A DNA stretch of 64,000 nt from Pteria penguin. Its lineage: Eukaryota > Mollusca > Bivalvia > Pterioida > Pteriidae. A model generated the notes under the pieces. It was not told the DNA's origin, ran no database searches, and saw only the letters and a list, made by a program, of their open reading frames with translations. A program made the position numbers and the translations under genes. Of the stretch, positions 49,901-61,400 are shown piece after piece. Location: positions 37,194,816 through 37,258,815 of the forward strand of contig CM068587.1 in assembly GCA_035048485.1 (NCBI GenBank). Direction: 5' to 3'. Positions within the stretch are counted from its first letter, which is position 1. Each line of letters opens with the position of its first letter.

Positions 49901-52900
49901 TCTTCAGTGATGCTCCTGGCCAAATGATTCGAATTCTCAAAATATATAAATATTTGAAGAGCAGTGTTGAAACCAAAATGACCAAAAAGTGAACCAAAGA
50001 ATCTATCTAAGGACAGAGCTATGCATGAGGGAGATACTCCTTAGTTTTAGAGTGATTTACTTAATTTGATGACTGAAAATTTGAAGTATTTAATGTCAGT
50101 ACAAAAGCACTGAAATAATTTTTACCGGGTAATATATTTCGTCGATTACTACTCCACATTTAGAAACGCATTTTCCGTTTTCTTCCGTCATATCGTCCTT
50201 GCAACGGCAGACAGGCATCTTGAAACATCCGTCCATATTTTCGTCATCGTCTGTTAGACAAGTGACGGGACAACTTGATCCTTGAAGGTCATATACCTGG
50301 TCAGATCGACAGGATTCGGGTCCCGGAAATTCTAGAAAAGATGCACACGCTACGATTTATTTGAGATTGGATTTTCTTACATATACAATATATTATGAAG
50401 AAAAACATATTTCTAAAATTAGAAATCAAAGCTTTATGTTTAAAACAACCAAGGTCATGATCATCCTACATGAACAGACACACAAAAGGACGTCACAAAA
50501 GATTGGATAAAACAGGAATTGTGATATTAAAGATAAAAGATGATCAAAATCGCTCATTTGACGTTGTTAACTGGATGAGAGTCCATTCCGTCAATTCACC
50601 ATAAAAGTGGTAAAACCAAGGAGTTAAATGTATTTGTGCACCATATCTGGTGTTGTAGAAAATAATAAAAATGAAACTAAGTACACTTGATCAAAATGTA
50701 ATATAAAATGTAAAATAGAAACGCAACTAATGTTTTGAGAGTGTGACAGTCAAAACACAACGCTAAGACAGCCATTCAGGGACCCCTTAAAATTGGAGGT
50801 GATACTAGGTGTGCTGGAGGAGTAAAGGTTATCTGCTTAATAAGCAATCAATATCCAAGAATGTAAGAATTTACATTCAAGTGATGATATAATTGGGTAA
50901 GTAGTATTTAGAGACTTGATGAACTCTTCGATGTTTACTTATACCAAGTATAATCACATGAAGTTTGCAAGCCTTTCAAGTGGAATAATTCTACGCGAAG
51001 TTTGGGCATTGCAAGTCGCGCATGTGGAATGATTCTACGCGAAGTTTCATGTTTGATGTAAGTGTCTATCATCAGTTTTTTCTTAACGTATCAAGATTAA
51101 AGTATCACCTGTTAGCACATATTATACACCTGATTTTAAAATGTTAAACTGTTTTCAGAAATGGAAGAAAAAATATCCGTTGATCTACAGCTTTGAAAAA
51201 TCGACATCCCCAAATAACTTTACATCAAATCAACGTATAATTCGATTTTATTTCAAAAACGTTAAATCTGATGTTATTGATACTCCGTAACATATGACTG
51301 ATTATCCACAAGTACTGCTCTTGAAAATACACCCATGAGTTCAATAACTTCTTATTTTTAAATTATTAGTAATGTTTTCTAAGTTTTCATTGTATGGTGT
51401 GTCAATTATTTTTGTGACAATGAACGTTTTTATGGAACCGCTAAAGCACCAATAAACACTTTTCATGTTTTTGTTCCTTTATCTTTTTTGAAGTATTTGC
51501 CTTTCAAAAATATGTAATGTTTCATTATGATGTTAGATTGGACAGACATCTAATTACGGAATAGATTATGACGTCATAAATGTAATAATAGAGAACTACG
51601 TTTTTAAGCAGGGTCAAATACGTCAATTGTATATGATTTTGAAATACCTCCACAGAATTTCATCTTTTCAGTCGTTACAGGTTGCTCAATTTCTGTACAT
51701 TCCTCGACAGCAGTTGACAAAGCTAAACAGGCGACCTTTTTCGCCTCTTCTGGATCGTCCAAGTTATTACAGACATCAATTACGCACCCTTCGAAGATTT
51801 CTTGGGCTTTAGCACCTAGCGATTGCAAACAGTTGCGGAATGGCGATTTATTCTTCATTGACAAAACACCACAAAGCTCATTGGACTCTGCTTGTTTTCT
51901 CTGTTTGTCTGTACATTCTGGATATTTGGGTGTCACCTTCTGGCACCTAAAGTAAATATTTTGCAATCAAAGGAAACGACAGAAATAGTTCACGAATGCT
52001 TTGATCTACATAATAATGCGATTTTAGTTTTTGTGAATGTATGGTGCTGAGTTAAGGGCATTCATATTCTTTCCCACTGTATTCCCACTTGTGTTGAAAC
52101 AAAGACATACAGAGATAACGAAAATCATAAAAATCGCATTTGGCCGCAGGGTGACAAAATTTTGAAGACCGATTTGATGTTACTATGCATGAATTTTCGG
52201 TTAATATATTTTTATGCATAATTGTTTAAAATGTGTGTGGATTTGTTTTCTTATTTCTCGTTTCATTTTCAGTCCTTCAATCCTCATTATATGAGATATG
52301 ATCAAATATTTTTCTGGGACTGATATACTTTGATACAATAAATAAGTATAAAATCCAAATCAAACAGTTATTCGAAGTTATTTAAACTTTTTAGTAGACT
52401 GAGCAGTAGTTGAAAGCTCTTGATGTATGTATAGAATATGACTCCAAATAAACAATGAAGTAGTACCGATTTTTTATCCACTGTCGAAGTCTAAAAGGGA
52501 GGCTTTAATTATGGAATTGTCCCATACAAACTGTTGCAAACCCCGGGGTAAAACCAGGTGTCCGGGGAAAGTGAACGTCTCCTGTTTGCATGCAACACCC
52601 GTCGCAACTGTTATATGGAAACATGTCAAATTTGGTGAAAGTCCCGATGTACACAGGAATGTATATAAAATCTGAAAATGATGTCATAATAGGATTTGTC
52701 GAACAGTCATTAAAATGCACACTAGAACGCCATGAATCATTTTGCAAGCGGGACCTCATATTCTCTTATGAGATCACCGTAGCGACCGTAGAACTTCCTA
52801 AGTGACTTAGAAAGGAATTTTATGAAGCCTTTATAAAAACCCTTAGGAAGGAGTCAACTTCTTATGGTACTGTTAAGTAATGGGGCTACTAAATTTGAAA

Positions 52901-55340
52901 GGGAAAGGGCATTGAAGATGATTAACAGCTTGACGCCCCAAGGAGGCTACCGCCGACAAAATGTCGATATTGTCCACACTCTTGTCATGTATGACAAAAG
53001 GAAACGTCCAAGATATATACAGAAAAGTTGACATAACTCAAATTAATTTCAACCGGAATCTCAGGCATGTCTAAGGTCTCGGCTAGATGGGTCCTAAGAA
53101 TGTTGGTTTAAGATACATGTATGTATGTCTCACTATGAGGATGATCCTAAGGACTGTATGGGTCGAACTGTCACCCAGGATGAAACTTCGGTTCACCATT
53201 TTGGTCCTCAATCTTAAAAACAATACATGCATTGGATTCGCCCCAGCTCACTCCTCCTAAATAATTCAGGAGAGCTTCCTCAGCCGGGACATTAGTTTTG
53301 GGACAATCCGGTTTATAATATGTATGATATATCAGCAACGGAAACTTGTTGCTTCATTTATTTTGAACGTCCTCAGATTCGAAAATATGCATATAGTTTC
53401 TTAGTTACACACCTACGCACACTCACATCTTCTACTTACGCATTAGGTAGATCGGAGTCATCCGTGACACGATAACTATCTCCTATCTCATTATACATCT
53501 GCTTCTTGGGTAAATCGCTAACATCTTTACCATCCTTGGTTTTGAAGTCATCTCTTATCTTGTTACAATCTCCACAGATACCTTCCATGTCAGGCGCAAA
53601 ACTATCAGGAACCATAACTCCTACCATACTCTTCCCATCCCACATTGCCGATACACCGCATTTTGTTCTTATTTTTATATATTTTCCTACTTTAAAGATG
53701 TAAATGTTTCCATTACTTAGTTTTTGTGGCAAGGTTACGGACTTTCCATTTACCTGAAATAAGAGGGTATGATTAAATGACTAGATGGATAGAGTTTAAT
53801 GGAGATGGATGGAATTTAATTTGAATTTTAGTAACAATCAGCAAATGGTGATTTTCAAATGTACAATACATAATTTTTCTATTAGAACGGTAACAAAAAT
53901 AGTTTTTTCGTTTCAAAGAAAAAAAAAACCGGCGTGGCCTAGTGGTATTGCGCTCGCCTTCTGGTCGGGGGGCCGGGGTTCGAGTCCCGCTCTGGTAATG
54001 CCGGTGTCCTGTCTTTTGGAATGACAGTAAAAACCGAGGCCTCATGCCATGGCATGCATGGCACGTTAAAGATCCCTCACTGCTTCGAGATGGTCCGTTG
54101 CAAAGGTCAAAATTTGTATGTCCCTCATCAGGCAGATGCCGTCACCATATACGTGAAATATTCGTGGTGTGACTTTAACAAAAATGAATCAATCAAAGAA
54201 AAACATAAATAATAATAAAATACCAAAAGGAACACACAAAAACTTATCCAAACAAACAGACAAAGAAACAATATATATATATACCTGTACTTTAAGACCT
54301 TGCATCAACCGGACTGTGACTTTATACATACTGAAGTCTACCAATCTTGTATAGGATACTTTTGTATTTCCACGTCTATTCTCGTTCTTAACTTCTACGT
54401 TAAAGTAACATGGGTTTCCGGTATCCGTTAGTCGTGTCAAAGTATACTTGCATGTTCCCATAAAATGAATTGCTTGGCCATCGTATAACTGATAATGCGG
54501 ATCCCCGGAAGCACGACACGTACACATCTCTGATAATGAAATAATTGATCGAAAGTAGTATTTTATGCAATATTAGTCGTTCAATAAAAATTAATTCATA
54601 TAAAAATAAGTACTTTCTATCTGAATCCGAATAATGACGTATAACGTTTTATTGTATGTAAATCATACTTGAACATAATACATCTGGGTCTCCGACGTAT
54701 CCTCTCTTGCACATACACTGGCTTCTCTTTTTATGGAAGTAAGCATTCGTTCCACACACAACCGCACATCCCTCTAAAATTACATAAGAATATGTTATTA
54801 TACAACTTTTTGTTCAGTAAATAAAATTCAATATACAAAGACAAATGTTAACCTTTGCATTGTAAAAGTATCCAAAATAATTACCATAATGTATGTTTAT
54901 AAACTGGAAAAACTTACTTCCTTTGGCGTAAAATCCAACTTTGAACTGTCCTTGACATCCGTTCTTGACAACTACCATCTTTCTTTGTTTATTCAGGACA
55001 AATGTTCGGTCTTTGAAACATTTTCCTCGCGAAAATTCTCTTTGAAGTTGAACTGATTTTACCATTGCCGCATTTTTAACTCCACATGCCCGTTTGGTTG
55101 TGCAGTCCACTACCTGGTATTGAAGGCCTGTTTTACAATCATCTGTTCACGAAAGATACACAAATATGACTCAGATTCAGTCCTGTACAGGTAGTAGTAG
55201 TAGTAGTAATAATAATAATAATAATAATATTAATAATTATAATAATAATAATAATACTACTAATAATAATAATAATGATAATAATAATAATAATAATAAC
55301 AACAACAACAGCAACAACAACAATAATAATAATAATAATG

Positions 55341-55419
<79 letters not shown>

Positions 55420-58400
55420 TAATGATGATAATAACAATAATAATTATAACAACTTTTGACTGTGAATATGAAAAAAGCATACACGGCAGTGATGGATTTT
55501 ATATGGTTCTCTATCTATATCGTTATGATCACTTGATAAATGCCAAGAGGCCGAAAATTTGAGATATTGAGTGTTTCCGTTTTTATTATAACCAGTGTAT
55601 TTCTATTTGGAATTCTAAGGGTGCGTTCTCTAATAATTTTTATTGATTGAGTTTATTGTTGGGTATGTTGTATAATATTTCTCTTTAATATTTTATTTCT
55701 ATCTACTAAACATAACTACTCTGATAAAATCAGCTGTATAAAACACATCAAAATATTTCTATACATACATAATTACGAGCTGTTTTGGTGATATTTGAAA
55801 TATAATAAAACTTTACGTGTGCATTTGCGTCCATCCCCTTTCATTCCGTCGCGGCAGACACACTTATAGTCGCCATCCTTATTTGTACAGAATCCGTCTT
55901 TAGAACAAGGTGCCATATTTTTGATTGAGACAAGGGTGATTCTTCCACCTGTATTTTTGCATTGCATGACTTGGCGACAATCATTTGTTGTAAATGTAGC
56001 TCCAAGCTTTTAAATTTATAAAATCAAACGTCAAATTTATTGTTAACTAGTGACATCATTTAGGTAATTTATTTTCAGTTGTTTCTCTGCATTAAAACAA
56101 ATATTGTTAATCACTATATATTTGCTAGGATTCTGTTTTGCAATTATTTGTAATAACTCTAAAACATAAATACCTTTTAATTTTGTGCACCATTTGCGCA
56201 TTTCGACAAATTATGTCTCATTCCTTGTCAAAATATCTTTATCCCTTCCTTTGATGCAATTATTAAAATATTTTTTACAGATACATTGTCTCTTATAAAA
56301 ATAAATTCTCTGAATATACTCATATTGACATCTTTGTGAAAATATCGTCAAAGGAAATATATCATATATTACAGCTTGTCGTATCTACTATATATCTCAA
56401 AAATGCGTTAATAAGTATTTATAATGAAATATCGTATCATTTTCCTCATCTCATATATTTTCCTGAACTACAAGTATATTATAGAGCTTAATGTCTTACA
56501 GGAAAGTATCCCTTTTCTGTATTACATCCACATCCGGTGTCTTTACGAACACATTTATTGAGGGCCCCTAGCACAAATCCTTTTTTACACCCACATCCAG
56601 ATGTTAGTGGTAGATCACAGTCAGTCGGGTTAGGGTTGACACATGTTGCTGGACACCCTGGCATCGTTGTGAAATATTGTTCATTCTCACCAGTGCATTT
56701 TTTAGCTATGTAATTTAAAATGTATACATATTTAAAATACCAATGATCAAGAATAAGAATTTAGTTATGAAACATATATAACAATAATGACAATCATAAA
56801 AGAATGAGATTATAAATAAATGACGTACATTTCTATTACTTTATATTAATACATCCAATGATTTGAAATGCTTTCTTATAGACGAATTAACATGGGGATA
56901 AGCTTTAGACTTGCGTTAGTTGTTATGTTTATTTAAAGCCAATGATAGAGAATGAAAATATATGTATTGATAAAATTTGAAATTAAAAATGTGAAACTGA
57001 ATCAGCAATAAAAACAATAATGATAATGATAACATAGTAATAATAATAATATCATTATTATTATTTATGAATGTGATAATAAGAATAGTGATAGTGATAA
57101 TTATGATAATTACAATTATAATGATAATAAGTAAGTACTAACGGCACTTCGGATCTCTCCATTCTATGGTGTGTCCTAAAAGATTACACGATTCGATCAA
57201 AGCATCATGCATTTCACAAACTGTCTCCATATTTCTCTCTTGGCAATAGTCAAAAACACAGTCTCCAAAGAAAGATGGTTCCTCTAATGCGGCCAGACAA
57301 GCTTTAAACGGCCCATTGTAAGATGGTGAGACAATACCGCATTTTGAAGGAGAAATTGCATCTTTTCGAATTGCTTGTGGACACGGAGGAAGGGGTTTGA
57401 CCAGTATTTGAGAATCAGAACATCTAAATAATGTACAAAACTGTTATAATAATCCATAGATGTATTTATGTATTTTACGTGTATATAAAACTGGATATTG
57501 CAAAACACATGAAAAAAATGAGATAAGTTGTATTCATAAACAAAATGCATACATGATGAATGTAAAGATAAGTACAACAATAAGCTACAGAGAAATGTTT
57601 CGTCGGAATATCAAAATAAAAGACAAAATCACGCGAAAAAGCAATCACGGACCTCCAGAAACATTCAGAGGTTGGATTGGGTGCCATGGAGGTGTAAGCA
57701 TCCCCTGGCGACCGGTCACACACGCCATGATGCCATAATATAAGTCTAGTTATAAACTCGAAGTCACATTCAGTAGACGATATAATACCGTATTCATATT
57801 TGGTAAAACGTCACGATTAGTATTGTTATTGCGATGGAAATCTACAACAATCTAAAAGATAAAAAAAGATAAAAATATTTTCAACCAAATAAGGAGTCAA
57901 TATAACGGACAATAACATCCGATATTTGTACACAAAATCTTCGCATCGTTCGTAAAATTTGCGGAATGTTGACTTGTGACGTTTGATTTCATATCCTTGA
58001 TTTCATATAACTTTTCACGCAGTAATTTGCCTCGGTGAATGAAGAAACTGTAGTCAGAAAAAAAAAACCTTTTGAGTTTTTATATCCAAAGCTGATTATT
58101 ACCACTTCTAGATAAAATTTAACCGGAGTACTTTTGAAGTTTTTTCCTTTACTGCAGAATTTTGTTAAGGAGGGCTACTAGAGATTTGGTACAACATTTA
58201 CCGGAATCCTTCAATATTTCTTTGTTTGAATGGGTTTTATGCATTAGTATGGATACTCGAACACTCTCTTTAGTACAAATATTGAAAGTACTTAACACTT
58301 ATATATGGTTATCAAGGATTTTTCAGTAGTGAATGAAGAGCGGGTAACTGTAAGGTTTCCAATATTTGAGTTAAGACCAAGTACCTGAATAAGGCAGTTG

Positions 58401-61400
58401 TAGTATTATACGTTGCACACAAATACGTAACTGGCACAAATACGTAACTGTTGCGTACTCTTTCTAGTTCCACTTGAATGTTTGATTATCGAAAACGGAC
58501 AAATAACTGATCATCATGTTCTTTATGTTTCTAAGTTCTTGACTTTATCAAGCAACTTACAATTTAATTCCCGTTAGTGTATTTATGTCATGTGGAAATC
58601 TAACAAAATATTTTTGCATGGGCAGACAGACAGATAGACAAATAAAAGAAAAAAACCCAGGAGTAATGAGATACACGATTTTAAAGTTCTCTCAGAATGC
58701 CTCTCCCTCCTACATCATATGCGTGTCTAAATACGCGAATCACTGACACAAAATTACGTTTCTGTGTTACTCCAATCAGAAGATTTTCATAATGACGTTA
58801 ATGTTCCATTATGACGTCACAATAAAATGACGTCCAAAGATTGAATCGGACAACCTTCAATATACTCGGGTTTTCCTGTAAAATCGGCCAGATGAGTAGT
58901 TTTCGATATCTATCAGAAACATTTCGATGCAGGGGTGGTAATTCTCATGAAACACATAATCACTCTGATTATATCGTGTAAAATGCAAAATTCCCCAGCA
59001 TTTTAATAGCACTTAAAACATACACTTGATCACATACTGTAATTTAAATCAATTATGTTTAAATTCTGGTGCATAGCACTTTCAAGAAGTTTAGAAAATA
59101 ATAGGTATTGCTCTATGCAAACAAAAATCGTGATAACAATTACCCCTGAGCTGGAGGTGTTTAAACATTGGAGAAAATATTTTAGTACTAACACTTCCTT
59201 GTCTTTAATATCCGAGTCATCAGGTATCTGCCAGCTTATTCCTATTAGATTGTATTTATTAGGATGATTCTTCACATTTTGGCCAAATTGATCGACCCAG
59301 TCGTTTTCTGGATTGCCATCACAAGAGCCACATATGCCAGAGAGACGGCTTTCATCAGGTGGACCGCCATATTTACTAGGCACAATAATCTGAAGAGCGT
59401 GGTTGCCGTCCCAAGCAACGACGATGCCACATTGCTTCGCCACTAAAGTAAGCATTCGCCCAGAGCACATGGCAGCTACCGATTTATCCTTGCTAACGTA
59501 GTTACAGGGGTCAGTGGATATTCCGTCAACCTGTAAATATATGTAGTAAGAAAAATAAATATAGAACATATATACTTTTTAATTTAGTGTACTATATGCG
59601 CATTTCGACAACTTATGTCTCTTCAGTGATGCTCGTGGCCAAATTATTGGAATTCCCAAAATATATAAATATATAAAGAGCAGTGTTGAAACCAAAAATG
59701 ACCGAAAAGTGAACCAAAGAATCTATCTATGGACAGAGCTATGCATGAGGGAAATACTCCTTAGTTTTAGAATGATTTACTTAATGTGATGACTGAAAAT
59801 TTAAAGTATATATTTATTTTAGCACTGAAAACTAGACTTGTGATGCCCTCGGGGACTATCAGTCCACCAGCAGTGACACCGGCCTAGTGGTTATAGTTAC
59901 TCCGTTTAAATTTGTCAACTGCCTGAAATGAGGGAAAATAATTAAGCGTTATTCACATATAATTGATTTCGGTATAACAGTAATAGTTTAGTATCCAAAC
60001 CGTTGTTTCTGAATACAATTTATACTAAAGGAAAATACATACCTCCAGACGCTTTTTCGGCAGAAGCCTGTAGTTCTTTCCATTGAATTTAAAGTCAGCC
60101 ATTCTTGTAAGTGTGACAGATGGACTTTTTCTGTGTTCGTTTTTCACGCTTAGAGTATAAGCACATTTCGTTCCAACCAGCTGCGACAGTATATATTTGC
60201 AGTTTCCTTGGAAATGGAGTTTCACCCCGTCAAATGTTTGATAATGGGGATCACCCTTTGCCGAACATCTGCACATTCCTACATGAATAAAGAATAAAAA
60301 ATGAACTATTCATGGAAATATTTAAGTTATACGTAAGTATGTCTTTTCGGTTGAATGAACAATGAAATATCGTATATAAAATAAAAAACATATAGATCTC
60401 GTAACTGAGGACATTATCTTGGGCATTTTAGTACTTTTCATCTGACATAAATTGGGTATGAATCTTTTATTTAATCATAAACAACATTCAATAATAAAGT
60501 ATATACAGTGATGCTCCGTTTATCCGGACACGTTTGTCCGGATAAATGGATTTTCCGGATTACTGGACCATAGTACCGGTACATTGGATGTTAAAGAATC
60601 TTGATAAAACAAAAGTGTATACAGTACACGATAAAACACAAGTAATAATCCTTATATGCGTTTAATTTGTATACGAAGAAATATATATCCATCACGTATT
60701 TAATGTATTAATATATTTAGTAAATTGTACATTAATTGCAGCCAAATTTCTGAAACCTGCAAGATTTTTCAACTCACTGTCCTCTATTTAAATGTTGACA
60801 GCTGCCTTTGTATATATCTCGCGCTTGACTGAATAATTACAGATAATTAAATATAGATGTATGTTTTAGTGATGTTCTCCACTTCATGCTTGTAATAGGT
60901 TACCAGGGAAAACTTACCTATCCAACTTTTAATGTCCGTCATCTATGCTTATGTAATATTTACTTATCTACTTTTGTTCAGCTTTAACTTTGGGAATCCA
61001 GAGGAAAATATTCTTTACCTTCGCATTTAATGTTTGGATTTCCAAAATATCCCCTCTTGCAGCGACATGTATTTTTGATTAAAACGGCATTTTCTCCACA
61101 CTTCTTTTCTCCACCTAAGTAGAAAATATTTTGACAATTGAATAAATTTCACTTACTTTGATATGTCTGATGATGATAACACAACACGGAATAACATTAG
61201 CATGTCTATCCTATAATTTTATTGTAAAACTTGTCTTAACAAAAGGAATTTTAACTAATTTTAATAAATTTTCATGACACTTGCATATAATATGCCTGTT
61301 AGAATAAAGAATAATTCAGAGTAACCGTGCATATACAAGGGCGCAAACAAGAGTAAGATAAGGAATAAGCCACACATATTTTTTTCAGTTTGAAAGATAT

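Noticed and set aside
55166..55562. Open frames rich in N, I, L or T
   Set aside because: Translation of an (AAT)n microsatellite within an intron.
57460..57738. 92-codon open frame on the + strand
   Set aside because: It lies antisense in an intron, overlaps an equally long open frame on the other strand, and has no recognisable features.
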